62,474 nucleotides of DNA from NCBI GenBank assembly GCA_040902655.1, contig JBBDWV010000032.1:1-62474 (forward strand). The letters are read 5' to 3'. The notes beneath the pieces are model-generated. The model did not search any database. It worked only from the letters and a program-made list of their open reading frames with translations, and was not told the origin of the DNA. The translations under genes were made by a program, and so were the position numbers. Positions 47,193-56,280 of this stretch are shown here, one piece after another. This DNA comes from Mycobacteriales bacterium. GTDB lineage: Bacteria; Actinomycetota; Actinomycetes; Mycobacteriales; SCTD01. Position 1 is the stretch's first letter, and every line of letters begins with the position of its first letter.

Positions 47193-48074
47193 TCAGTCCT
47201 CGGCCAGCCAGTCCTGGATCAGCAGCGCGGCGATGGACACCGGCGGGGGCAGTTGCAGGCTGTCCCCGCGGTCACCCCAGGTGGTGGCGGCGCGCAACTC
47301 GCTGCGGGTGAACCAGCGGACGTCCTCCAGCTCGCCGTCCACGGGAAGCGGCACGGCGTCGGCCTCGCAGCGGGCCCGGAAACCGAGCATCAGGCTGGAC
47401 GGGAAGGGCCACGGCTGACTGGCGACGTAGCTGACGTCCCGCACGGCCACTCCGGTCTCCTCGGCGACCTCGCGGACCACCGCCTGCTCGACGCTCTCGC
47501 CGGGCTCGACGAAACCGGCCAGCGTGGAGAACCGGCCGGCCGGCCAGATCGCCTGCCGCCCGAGGACACAGCGGTCCGCGCCGTCGTGGACCAGCACGAT
47601 CATCGCCGGGTCGCTGCGCGGGAAGTGCTCGCTGCCGTCGGCCGGGCACCGTCGCACCGAGCCGCCGCGGACGACGCCGGTCGCGGCGCCGCAGCGCGGG
47701 CAGTGCGGGTGCGTCGCGTGCCAGTTGGTCAGGCCGACGGCATGCACCAGCAGCCCGGCGTCGCGGTCGTCCAGCAGCCCACCGACGTCGCGCAGGCCCA
47801 GCGGGCGGGCGCCCAGCCGGCGCTGCAGCGGGCCGACGACGGCGAAGACCGGTCCGGCGGCGTCCCGGCCGAGGTAGAGCCGGTCGCCGTCCGGCGCCTG
47901 GCTGCTGGGCACCAGCACCAGCCGCGGCCGGTCGTCCTCGGCGACCAGGGCGGCGCCGTCGTGCAGGACGAGCACCCGGGCGTCCCGCCAGGCCTGGTCG
48001 AGCGCTGCCGGATCGTCCCGCGTCCGGGCGTCCCGGTCGACGGTGGCGCGGGACAGCGCGGGAGTCGCGCTCAC
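47193..48074 (-). CDS. nudC: NADH pyrophosphatase NudC
   Basis: A 293-residue Nudix enzyme. A zinc ribbon (CPRCGAATG, RRCPADGSEHFPR) is followed by the Nudix box GFVEPGESVEQAVVREVAEETG and the NADH signature SQPWPFPSSLMLGF. It cleaves NAD(H) to NMN and AMP and can remove NAD caps from RNA. The GTG start overlaps the M16 gene stop by four bases. Syntenic with nudC in mycobacteria. Confidence 0.94.
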   Translation of the reverse strand: MSATPALSRATVDRDARTRDDPAALDQAWRDARVLVLHDGAALVAEDDRPRLVLVPSSQAPDGDRLYLGRDAAGPVFAVVGPLQRRLGARPLGLRDVGGLLDDRDAGLLVHAVGLTNWHATHPHCPRCGAATGVVRGGSVRRCPADGSEHFPRSDPAMIVLVHDGADRCVLGRQAIWPAGRFSTLAGFVEPGESVEQAVVREVAEETGVAVRDVSYVASQPWPFPSSLMLGFRARCEADAVPLPVDGELEDVRWFTRSELRAATTWGDRGDSLQLPPPVSIAALLIQDWLAED

Positions 48075-49414
48075 CCCAGCTCGACGTCGGTCAGCGCGCG
48101 CAGCGGCGCCTCGACCTGCGCGACGTCGCCGACGAGCACGGTGGTCAGCCGGCTCGGTGCGAGAGAGCGGGAGGCCGCGGCCAGCGCGTCCTCCACGGTG
48201 ACCGCGGCCAGCTGCTTCGGGTAGTCCCGCAGCCAGCCGACGCCGAGCCCGGCCCCGGCCAGCTGCGAGAGCGTGGAGGCGAGGCCGGCCTGACTGCTGG
48301 TGCCCAGCGCCAGTGAGCCCACCGCGTAGCGCCGCGCCTGGTCGAGCTCGGCCTGGGTGACCGGTGTGGTCGCCACCCGCCCCAGCTCGTAGACCGTCTC
48401 GAGCAGCGCCGCGGCGGTCGTCGGCGTCGACACGTCGGCGCTGAGGGTGACCCGCGACCCGGCGGGCGGGTGCTCGACCTGGGCGTGCGGGCTGTAGGTG
48501 TAGCCCTTGTCCTCGCGGATGTTGGCGACCCACCGGGAGGAGAAGTAGCCGCCGAAGACCAGGTTCGCCAGCGAGAAGGCGGCGAAGTCGGCGTCGCTGC
48601 GCGACGGTGCGCCGGCGGCCATCCGCAGCGTCGTCTGCACGGCGCCCGGACGGTCCAGCAGCAGCGCCGGCTGCGCTGTCGCCGGCGGCAGGGCGGGGGT
48701 GTCGTAGGTCCGGCTGGTGGCCGACCAGCCGGCCAGCGCCGCCTCGACCTGACCGAGAGCCCGGGCCGGGGACAGATCGCCGACGACGGTCAGGATGCTG
48801 CCGGCGGGGACGACACGCTTGGCGTGCAGGGCGCGCAGCGCGCCGGGCTTGACCTCCTGCACCTCCTGCGCCGTCGGCAACTCCCGGCCGTACGGGTGGT
48901 CGCCGTACAGCCTGCCGAGCAGGGCTTCCCGGGCGACGACGGCGGCCTGGCTGCGGTAGATGGCCAGCTCCTGCACGAGCCGGTCCCGCTCCCCGAGCAC
49001 CTCGCGCTTGGGATAGCTGGCCCCGCTCAGGACGTCGGCGAGGATCTCCAGCAGCCCCGGCAGCCCGTCCACCAGGACCGAGCCGCCGAAGCCGAGCCGG
49101 TCGGCGTCGGTGCTCGCCGACAGCTGTCCGCCGAGCGCCTGCAGGTCGGCGGCCAGCTGCGCGGCGTCGCGCCGGCCGGTGCCGGACAGCAGCGTGTCGC
49201 CGAGGAGCGAGGCCTGCGCGGTGAACGCGCGACCACCCTTGCCGGCCGGGCCGGCGAACGGGATGCGCAACCGCAGCTCGGCCAGCGGGACACCGGGGCG
49301 GCGTACGGCCAGGACCCGCAGGCCGTTGTCGAGCGTGCGGTCCGCGACGGTCGGGAGCTTGACCGGCCGCGGTCGGGCCAGCGGCGGGACGGGGCGCTTC
49401 TGCGCGGCCGTCAT
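48071..49414 (-). CDS. M16-family peptidase-like subunit, catalytically inactive
   Basis: A 447-residue M16 fold protein made of two homologous halves. The position of the zinc motif HxxEH reads LLGDTLLSGTG, so the catalytic residues are missing. It overlaps the active M16 gene upstream by four bases. The two probably form a heterodimer like mitochondrial processing peptidase or the bacterial M16B alpha/beta pairs. Confidence 0.88.
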   Translation of the reverse strand: MTAAQKRPVPPLARPRPVKLPTVADRTLDNGLRVLAVRRPGVPLAELRLRIPFAGPAGKGGRAFTAQASLLGDTLLSGTGRRDAAQLAADLQALGGQLSASTDADRLGFGGSVLVDGLPGLLEILADVLSGASYPKREVLGERDRLVQELAIYRSQAAVVAREALLGRLYGDHPYGRELPTAQEVQEVKPGALRALHAKRVVPAGSILTVVGDLSPARALGQVEAALAGWSATSRTYDTPALPPATAQPALLLDRPGAVQTTLRMAAGAPSRSDADFAAFSLANLVFGGYFSSRWVANIREDKGYTYSPHAQVEHPPAGSRVTLSADVSTPTTAAALLETVYELGRVATTPVTQAELDQARRYAVGSLALGTSSQAGLASTLSQLAGAGLGVGWLRDYPKQLAAVTVEDALAAASRSLAPSRLTTVLVGDVAQVEAPLRALTDVELG

Positions 49415-50763
49415 GCCTGCGCCCCCGGTCGCAGCTCGAGGACGGTGCGGGTGTCGGCGGTCAGCGTCGCGGCTGCCGCCTGCACGTCCTGCGGGCTCAC
49501 TTGCCGCAGCAGGCCCGGCAGCTCGTTGACCAGCTCCGCACGGTCCCGCTGCTGCTCGAAGACCGCCATCGTGGTGGCCCGCCCGAGCACCGAGTCGACC
49601 TCACGCAGGTAGCGGGCCGTCATCCGCGCCACGGTCCGGTCGAGCTCCGCGGCGGGCAGCCCGTCGCCGGCCAGCCGGCGGAGCTCCTCGTCCACGGTGT
49701 CCAGCACGTCCTGGACCGGCGTCTCCTCGGGATGGTGCACCTCCAGCAGCAGGGGCGTCGGATCGCGGGCGTCGAGCGGGTCGCCGAGCAGGCCCAGGTA
49801 GCCGCTGATGTGCGTGGCGCTGCGGTCCTCGAGGATCATGCGCTCCTGCAGCCGGGAGGCGTCGCCGTCGGTGAGCACCTCGGCGAGCACGACGTAGGGC
49901 AGGTAGGTCGCCAGGTCCGCCGGGTCCGGGACCCGCCAGGCCAGGGCGACGGCCGGCGCCGGCGCGAGCCGGTCGTGCACGGTGACGCGGCGCTCGGCGG
50001 TAGGCAGCGGTTCGGCGAAGCTCGGGCGCTCGGGCGTCGGCCGGGCGGGGATGTCACCGAAGTGGTGCTGCACCCAGCCCTTCACCTGGGCGACGTCGAG
50101 GTCGCCGACGACGGTGAGCACGGCGTTGCCCGGCGCGTAGTAGCGCTCGAAGAAGCCGCGGGCGTCCTCGAGGGTGGAGCTCTCCAGGTCGACGAAGTCG
50201 CCGTAGCCGTTGTGGCTGTTGGCGAAGTCGTCGAACAGCACGGGCGGGATCAGCAGCCAGGGGAAGCCGCCGTACGACCGGTTGAGGACGTTGACCCGGA
50301 TCTCGTTCTGCACCACGGCGATCTGGTTGTCGAGGTTGTCCTGGGTGACCGCGACGCTGCGCATCCGGTCGGCCTCGAGGAACAGCGCCAGCTCGGTCGC
50401 CGCGCTCGGCATCACCTCGTAGTAGTTGGTGTAGTCCACGTGCGTCGAGCCGTTCAGGGTGCCGCCGTTGCCCTGGACGTAGGTGAAGTGCTCGGTCTTG
50501 CCCAGGCTCGCGCTGCCCTGGAACATCAGGTGTTCGAACAGGTGCGCAAAGCCGGTGCGGCCCTGGGGCTCGCTGCGCATCCCCACGTCGTAGTAGACGG
50601 CGACTGCGACGACCGGGCTGCTGCTGTCCGGGCTCAGGACGACGCGCAGGCCGTTGTCCAGGGTGAACCGCTCGAGCGGGTAGTCGGGCTGCGGGGCCGG
50701 CCGCGCACGTACCGGTCCCTTCGTGGCAGCGCGGCGGACGGCGGTCTTCGCGGGAGGCGGCAC
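49411..50763 (-). CDS. M16-family zinc peptidase, active subunit
   Basis: A 450-residue zinc protease. The inverted zinc motif is FAHLFEHLMFQGS (HxxEH), with the downstream Glu in AVVQNEIRVNV. The second half is the usual inactive repeat. GTG at 50763 is a likely start; an upstream extension is possible but overlaps the divergent promoter. It may clear peptides with its partner subunit. Substrate unknown. Confidence 0.9.
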   Translation of the reverse strand: MPPPAKTAVRRAATKGPVRARPAPQPDYPLERFTLDNGLRVVLSPDSSSPVVAVAVYYDVGMRSEPQGRTGFAHLFEHLMFQGSASLGKTEHFTYVQGNGGTLNGSTHVDYTNYYEVMPSAATELALFLEADRMRSVAVTQDNLDNQIAVVQNEIRVNVLNRSYGGFPWLLIPPVLFDDFANSHNGYGDFVDLESSTLEDARGFFERYYAPGNAVLTVVGDLDVAQVKGWVQHHFGDIPARPTPERPSFAEPLPTAERRVTVHDRLAPAPAVALAWRVPDPADLATYLPYVVLAEVLTDGDASRLQERMILEDRSATHISGYLGLLGDPLDARDPTPLLLEVHHPEETPVQDVLDTVDEELRRLAGDGLPAAELDRTVARMTARYLREVDSVLGRATTMAVFEQQRDRAELVNELPGLLRQVSPQDVQAAAATLTADTRTVLELRPGAQA

Positions 50764-50879
50764 CTGCTCGACGCTAGTACGGCTCCGCGCGTGGTGACCC
50801 GGGCAGCAGGCCGCTCGCGCTCGCGGCCCGAGGTACGGCAGGGTGTGCCGCACCACCCTGCCGTAGCCGAAGGAGCGAC

Positions 50880-51095
50880 ATGGCCGTCAGCGCCGACCTC
50901 AGCAAGTACCTGGAGGAGTCCCATGAGTCCTCGTCCCTCACCGAGATCCTGGCGGCGCCGCTCACCGCGCTGACCGGGGTGACCGAGGACGACGCCGAGG
51001 CGCTGCGCAAGGCCTTCCGCATCAGGACGATCGGTGACCTGGGCAAGAACAGGTACTTCCTGCTCGCCCAGGCGATGCACCAGCTGGCGAAGTAG
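50880..51095 (+). CDS. small helical protein with helix-hairpin-helix-like core
   Basis: A 71-residue protein. LTALTGVTEDDAEALRKAFR, then IRTIGDLGKNRYFLLAQAM resembles helix-hairpin-helix modules that count or bind DNA. ATG follows AAGGAGCGAC. It is divergent from the M16 pair. Function unknown. Confidence 0.7.
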   Translation: MAVSADLSKYLEESHESSSLTEILAAPLTALTGVTEDDAEALRKAFRIRTIGDLGKNRYFLLAQAMHQLAK

Positions 51096-51118
51096 CCGCC
51101 GGCAAGGGCGACGTGGGA

Positions 51119-52789
51119 CTAGGCCTGCGGAAGGGCGCGGGCCAGGACAGCCGTCGTGTCGGTGCCCTTCGGCAGGGTGCCGAAGGCGTGGCCCCAGTCC
51201 CCGGCGAGCCGGCTGGCGCAGAAGGCGTCGGCGACCGGCGTGGGCGCGTGACGTACGAGCAGGGAGCCCTGCAGCACCAGGGCCATCTGCTCCACCAGCC
51301 GGCGGGTGCGGCTCTCGATCTCGTCGGGATCGGCCAGCCCGGCCTGCAGCGCGCGGACCGCCCCGTCGAGCCGCGGGTCGGCGCCGCGCGCGAGTTCGAG
51401 CTCGGCGAAGAAGGCCTCGACGCCGGCCGGCTCGCGGGTCAGGGCGCGCAGCACGTCGAGCGCGTTGACGTTCCCCGAGCCCTCCCACACCGAGTTGAGC
51501 GGCGCCTCGCGGTAGAGCCGCGGCATGCCCGACTCCTCGACGTAGCCGTTGCCGCCCAGGCACTCGAGCGCCTCGGCCGCGACGGACGGGAAGCGCTTGC
51601 AGACCCAGTACTTCCCGACCGCCGTGGCGATCCGCTTGAAGGCCTGCTCCTGCCCGTCGCCGCGCTCGGCCCGGTCGGCGGCTCCGGCCAGCCGGAGCAT
51701 GAGCGTGGTGGCCGCCTCGGACTCCACCTGCAGGTCGGCGAGCACGTTGCGCATGAGCGGCTTGTCCAGCAGCCGGCTGCCGAACGCCGACCGGTGCGCG
51801 GCGTGGTGGGTGGCCTGCACGACCGCGGCCCGGATCCCGGCGGCGCTGCCGATCACGCAGTCGAGGCGGGTGGCCGCGACCATCGACAGGATGGTGTGCA
51901 CTCCGCGACCCGGCTCGCCGACCAGCTCGGCGACGGTGCCGTCGAACTCGGGCTCGGCGGAGGCGTTGCTGCGGTTGCCGAGCTTGTCCTTGAGCCGCTG
52001 GATCCGGAACACGTTCCGGGTGCCGTCCGGCAGGACGCGCGGCACCAGGAAGCAGGACAGCCCCGTTCCCCCGGAGGGTGCGGCCACCTGCGCGAGGACG
52101 AGGAACAGGTCGCACATCGGCGCGCTGGTGAACCACTTGTGGCCGCGCAGCGTCCAGCTGCCGTCTGCCTGCGGCGTCGCGACGGTGGTGTTGGCGCGGA
52201 CGTCGGAGCCGCCCTGCTTCTCGGTCATCCCCATGCCGGCGAGCAGCCCGGCCTTGCCGGTCGGCACCCGTAGGCCCGGGTCGTAGGTCCGGCTGGTGAG
52301 CAGCGGCTCGTAGACCGCGGCCAGCTCCGGTGTCGTCCGCAGCGCCGGGACGACGGCGTAGGTCATCGAGACCGGGCAGCCGTGGCCGGCCTCGACCTGG
52401 CTCCAGGTGAAGAAGCCGGCCGCGCGGGCGACGTGCGCGCCCGGCTGCGGGTCCGCCCAGGGTGCGCCGGCCAGCCCCTCGCTGACCGCGACGTCCATCA
52501 GCGCGTGCCAGGCGGGATGGAAGTCCACCTCGTCGACGCGGTGGCCGTAGCGGTCGTGGGTGCGCAGCTCAGGCTCGTGCCGGTTGGCCTGGTCCCCCCA
52601 GCGCTGCGCCTGCTCCGAGCCCGCGAGGCGGCCGAGCCGGTGCAGGTCGTCGAGGTACCAGCCGGACCCCTCCCGATCCAGGCCGGCGAGCAGCACCGGG
52701 TCGGCGGCGACGTCGTGACCGGTCAGCGGCGGCGGCTGGTTGGTCACCTCGTGGGTCGCGGCGGTGGACGGGGCGCCGATCGTGGTCAT
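51119..52789 (-). CDS. AidB-like acyl-CoA dehydrogenase
   Basis: A 556-residue flavoenzyme of the acyl-CoA dehydrogenase family, long form as in AidB. Motifs include GMGMTEKQGGSDVRANTT (FAD-binding), HKWFTSAPMCDLFLVLAQ, the helical domain RSAFGSRLLDKPLM and EALECLGGNGYVEESGMPRL, then REAPLNSVWEGSGNV. AidB binds DNA and may protect it from alkylation. ATG at 52789. It ends 24 bases from the convergent small helical protein gene and is divergent from the EEP gene. Confidence 0.9.
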   Translation of the reverse strand: MTTIGAPSTAATHEVTNQPPPLTGHDVAADPVLLAGLDREGSGWYLDDLHRLGRLAGSEQAQRWGDQANRHEPELRTHDRYGHRVDEVDFHPAWHALMDVAVSEGLAGAPWADPQPGAHVARAAGFFTWSQVEAGHGCPVSMTYAVVPALRTTPELAAVYEPLLTSRTYDPGLRVPTGKAGLLAGMGMTEKQGGSDVRANTTVATPQADGSWTLRGHKWFTSAPMCDLFLVLAQVAAPSGGTGLSCFLVPRVLPDGTRNVFRIQRLKDKLGNRSNASAEPEFDGTVAELVGEPGRGVHTILSMVAATRLDCVIGSAAGIRAAVVQATHHAAHRSAFGSRLLDKPLMRNVLADLQVESEAATTLMLRLAGAADRAERGDGQEQAFKRIATAVGKYWVCKRFPSVAAEALECLGGNGYVEESGMPRLYREAPLNSVWEGSGNVNALDVLRALTREPAGVEAFFAELELARGADPRLDGAVRALQAGLADPDEIESRTRRLVEQMALVLQGSLLVRHAPTPVADAFCASRLAGDWGHAFGTLPKGTDTTAVLARALPQA

Positions 52790-52832
52790 CCGCCGATCCT
52801 CGCAGCACGTGCACAGGGCTACCGTCGGCGCG

Positions 52833-53600
52833 GTGCGGCTGGCGACGCTGAACCTGCTGAACGGCATGAGCCTGCCGGACCGCCTCGTCACGCCGGGCCG
52901 GCTCGCCGACGCGGTGCGGGCGCTGCGGGCCGACGTCGTCGGGCTGCAGGAGGTGGACCGCTTCCAGCCGCGCTCGCACTCGGCCGACCTCACGTTGCAG
53001 GTCGCCGAGGGGATGGGCACGTCGCACTGGCGGTTCGTCCCCGCGCTCGTCGGCACTCCCGGCGGCAGCTGGCGCGCGGCCGGTGACGGGGACCATGACG
53101 GGAGCGGCGCGGCGTACGGCATCGGGCTGGTCTCGCGGTTCCCGGTCCTGTCGTGGCACGTCACGCGGCTGGCCGCCGCGCCGCTGCGCTCGCCGGTCGT
53201 GCTGCCCGGCAGCCGGCAGCTGATCTGGCTGCGGGACGAGCCGCGGGTCGGCGTGGCCGCCGTCGTCGCGACGCCGGCCGGGAGCATGACGATCGCCACG
53301 ACGCACCTGTCCTTCGTGCCGATCTGGAACGGCAGGCAGCTGCGCACGCTGACCACCGACCTGATGCGGCTGCCGGGCCCGCGGGTGCTGCTCGGCGACC
53401 TCAACATGCCGCCGCCGTTTCCCACCGTCCTGTCGCGCTGGCGGTCCCTGGCAAGGGTGGCGACCTATCCGGCGTGGCAGCCGCGGATCCAGCTCGACCA
53501 CGTCCTCGGCTCGGGCGACCTGCCGGCCGTGACCGCCGTCGAGGCGCCGGAGCTGGCGGTGTCCGACCACCGGGCACTGCTCGTGGAACTGGCGCACTGA
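52833..53600 (+). CDS. endonuclease/exonuclease/phosphatase (EEP) family protein
   Basis: A 255-residue protein. The EEP fold shows LATLNLLNGMS at the start (metal-binding Asn), DVVGLQEVDRF (catalytic Glu), THLSF, LLGDLNMPPPF (Asp-Asn) and SDHRALLVEL at the end (catalytic His). It could act on nucleic acids or phospholipids. GTG at 52833 places the first motif at residue 6, the usual position; a start at 52809 is also possible. Confidence 0.88.
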   Translation: MRLATLNLLNGMSLPDRLVTPGRLADAVRALRADVVGLQEVDRFQPRSHSADLTLQVAEGMGTSHWRFVPALVGTPGGSWRAAGDGDHDGSGAAYGIGLVSRFPVLSWHVTRLAAAPLRSPVVLPGSRQLIWLRDEPRVGVAAVVATPAGSMTIATTHLSFVPIWNGRQLRTLTTDLMRLPGPRVLLGDLNMPPPFPTVLSRWRSLARVATYPAWQPRIQLDHVLGSGDLPAVTAVEAPELAVSDHRALLVELAH

Positions 53601-53628
53601 ACCGACGCCGCGTTGATACCTTGCGCCG

Positions 53629-53919
53629 GTGCCCTTCCGGTTGGCCCTGGACGCGGACTCCGTGCTGACCACCGCCGCCTGCGTGCGCGGCGTCGGCGCG
53701 CGTCTGGACGCCGCCCCGGGCGGCGCCGCGCTGCGCCAGATCGCCGTGGCTGTTCCCGGCGGCGAGCTGTCCCGGGCCACCTGCGAGGAGGCTGCCGAGT
53801 GGGCCGGTGAGATGGCCGAGGTGGGAGCCGTTCTCGAGCGCTACGCGGCGCTGCTGGAGGCGGCGGTCGCCGGGCTGCGGCGCGCGGACGCTGCCGGCGC
53901 GGCCGCACTCGGCCGATGA
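53629..53919 (+). CDS. WXG100/ESX-like small helical protein
   Basis: A 96-residue, all-helical, Ala/Glu-rich protein (AALRQIAVAVPGGELSRATC, EAAEWAGEMAEVGAVLERY). It resembles the small partner encoded before DUF1023 hydrolases and other WXG100-like exported proteins, but no clear WxG is present. Its end overlaps the next ATG by four bases (ATGA). It probably pairs with the DUF1023 protein. Confidence 0.55.
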   Translation: MPFRLALDADSVLTTAACVRGVGARLDAAPGGAALRQIAVAVPGGELSRATCEEAAEWAGEMAEVGAVLERYAALLEAAVAGLRRADAAGAAALGR

Positions 53920-55694
53920 GCCTGGCGGTCTCGCGGCTGCGCGGCTGGTCGCCCGAGCTGCTGACCGCGGCGGCGGCCGACCTTCGCGCGACCGCAGACC
54001 TGCTGCTCGAGCTCCAGCGGGGCGTCAACCGGGCCGTGGGCGAGATGCGCTGGGAAAGTCCCGGCGCCGACGCGGCCCGGACCGCAGCCGAATCCCTCGT
54101 GCTCGCGCTCGCGGCGCTCGAACAGTCCTTCTCCCTGCAGGGCGATGCGGTGACCCGCGTCGGCGCGATGCTGGAGGCGGCCCAGGAGCTGCTGGTCCGT
54201 TCCTCGCGGCTGGCCGACGACCACGGGCTGACGATGCTCGAGGACGGCGGCGTGCTGCCGCCCCGGCCGGTGCTGATGTCAGCCGACGCGCCGTACGCCG
54301 AGAAGCAGCGTGTGGCAGACGCTTTCGCTGCCGCAGACGAGGCGCGTCGGCGGGCTGAGGCAGGAGCCCGCGAGGCCCTGCGCAGTGCGACCGAGGCCGA
54401 CCGCGATGCCGCGGCCGCCATCCGGGCAGGGGATGCGTTGGGGCTCCTGCTGGCCGGCATCGCGCCGGGGATCGCCGGGCTGCTCACGTCGACCAGCCCG
54501 CTGGAGGCGTACGCCCTGGCCGAGCGCACCCGGCTGCTCGACGCGGTCGACGGCCGGCAGGTTCCGGACCGGGGCAGCGACCCCTACGACGTGAGCGCCT
54601 GGTGGGCCACCCTGCCGCCGGAGGTCCAGCAGGGCGTGCTCGTCACCGCCCCCGAGCTGCTCGGCAGCCTCGACGGTATTCCTGCCGGGATCCGTGATGC
54701 GGCCAACCGGGCCCGGTTGGACGCTGAGCGGGCGCTGCTGGCAGCCGAGGTCGTGCGGCTGGAAAAACGGCTGCGGGACAACTGGTTCGGCGGGGCCTTC
54801 ACCGACGACGACGCAGCTCTGGTGTACGCCAGGGGCAAGCTCGAGGGGATGGACGAGCTGGCCGGGGTGCTCGACAAGGATGACCGCATGCTGCTCCTGC
54901 TGGACACCGGCGGGGAGCAGCTCGAGGTGGCCGTGGCCGTCGGGGACGTGGACACGGCCGACCATGTCGCCGTCTTCACCGGCGGCCTCGGCTCCACGGT
55001 CCAGGAGAGCCTGACCCGCTATGACGGCCAGCTGCACTCCCTGCGCGACCAGGCCGTCGAGATGGCCCAGCGCGCGGGCAGCGGGTCGGTGGCGGCCGTG
55101 ACCTGGCTCGGCTACGAGGCGCCGCAGCCGGGGGACATCTGGCGGCCCTCGCGCTCGGTGGCGCTGCCCGTGGCGGCCTCCCGTGGCGCGCAGGACCTGG
55201 CCGCGTTCTACACCGGGCTGGATGCGGCCCGGGAGAGCTCCAGTCACCTGGTGGCCCTCGGGCACTCCTACGGCTCCCTCACCACCGGCATCGCGCTGCA
55301 GCAGGGCACGGGCGTCGACGACGTGGTCTTCCTCGGCTCGCCCGGCATCGGCACCGACGACGTGCGCAACCTGGGCCTGCGCGCCGGTCACGTGTTCGTG
55401 ATCGAGGCCCGTCGCGACCCGGTCGCCGACCTCGCCGCCTTCGGCGCCGACCCCAACCAGCTCGCCGGGGTCACCGTCCTGTCGGCCGCACGCGAGATCA
55501 TCGACAACGAGGCACGGGCCGAGTCGCTCGGGCACAGCCAGTACCTGACCCAGGAGACCTCCAGCCAGTACGGCATCGCCGCGGTGGTGGCCGGGGTGCC
55601 GGAGCGTGCACCGCTCGACGGCGGCTCCGGGGGCGGGGACGTCGCCCGCAGGCTGATTCCGTTCATCGCGCCCGCGAGCGGTGCCGTGCCGTGA
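53916..55694 (+). CDS. DUF1023 alpha/beta hydrolase with N-terminal helical domain
   Basis: A 592-residue protein. Residues about 1-150 form a long helical, coiled-coil-like region similar to WXG100/EspG-type export partners. The C-terminal DUF1023 alpha/beta hydrolase has the nucleophile elbow VALGHSYGSLTTG, Asp in IEARRDPVADL and His in SLGHSQYL. It is translationally coupled to a small helical protein before and a lipoprotein after it. Probably exported or surface-associated; substrate unknown. Confidence 0.85.
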   Translation: MSLAVSRLRGWSPELLTAAAADLRATADLLLELQRGVNRAVGEMRWESPGADAARTAAESLVLALAALEQSFSLQGDAVTRVGAMLEAAQELLVRSSRLADDHGLTMLEDGGVLPPRPVLMSADAPYAEKQRVADAFAAADEARRRAEAGAREALRSATEADRDAAAAIRAGDALGLLLAGIAPGIAGLLTSTSPLEAYALAERTRLLDAVDGRQVPDRGSDPYDVSAWWATLPPEVQQGVLVTAPELLGSLDGIPAGIRDAANRARLDAERALLAAEVVRLEKRLRDNWFGGAFTDDDAALVYARGKLEGMDELAGVLDKDDRMLLLLDTGGEQLEVAVAVGDVDTADHVAVFTGGLGSTVQESLTRYDGQLHSLRDQAVEMAQRAGSGSVAAVTWLGYEAPQPGDIWRPSRSVALPVAASRGAQDLAAFYTGLDAARESSSHLVALGHSYGSLTTGIALQQGTGVDDVVFLGSPGIGTDDVRNLGLRAGHVFVIEARRDPVADLAAFGADPNQLAGVTVLSAAREIIDNEARAESLGHSQYLTQETSSQYGIAAVVAGVPERAPLDGGSGGGDVARRLIPFIAPASGAVP

Positions 55695-56212
55695 GAGCCC
55701 GGCTGGCAGCCGGGGTCGTCGTCGTGCTGCTCGTGCTGACCGGATGCACCGACGACGCAGGAGAGTCCATGGATACGCGGGAGCAGCAGAACGCCGAGCT
55801 GCGGGGGCGGCCCACCTCCGAGTCCGAGGTGGTCCGGCTGACCGAGGCGCAGGAAGCGGTCCGTACCGCGCTGGAGACCGATCTCGGCCTCGGCCCCTGG
55901 GCGGACACCGGTACCGGTGGCAACTCCGGCTGCCCGCAGTTCGACCGCAGCAACGGCGAGATCCGTTCCCTGGCCAGCCTGCTGCTGGAGGGTGGGGTGC
56001 CCGATGAGGTGTGGCCGCGCGCTGCCGAGCTCGTGCAGCAGACGGCGGCGCAGTACGGCTTCACGGCCGCCGACGTGGTGGTCGACAGGCCCGGCGAACA
56101 CGAGATCGTGCTGCGCGGCGAGTGGGAGTCGCTGCTGCGCTTCGGCACCCTGGCCAACGCCACGCTCCGGCTCGTGACCGGCTGCCATCTGCCGGCTGCC
56201 GCCGGCTACTGA
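55691..56212 (+). CDS. putative lipoprotein
   Basis: A 173-residue protein with a lipoprotein signal (hydrophobic 6-16, lipobox VLTGC). Two further Cys (GCPQF and GCHLP) may form a disulfide. It has about 150 mature residues with no recognised family. GTG overlaps the DUF1023 gene stop, so the two act together, the lipoprotein probably outside the membrane. Confidence 0.75.
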   Translation: MRARLAAGVVVVLLVLTGCTDDAGESMDTREQQNAELRGRPTSESEVVRLTEAQEAVRTALETDLGLGPWADTGTGGNSGCPQFDRSNGEIRSLASLLLEGGVPDEVWPRAAELVQQTAAQYGFTAADVVVDRPGEHEIVLRGEWESLLRFGTLANATLRLVTGCHLPAAAGY

Positions 56213-56280
56213 CGCACCGTGGGTGCATCGGGAATCGCCGTCGGGTCCGGCTCGGCGGCGCCACCTCGTAGCCTGCGCCG

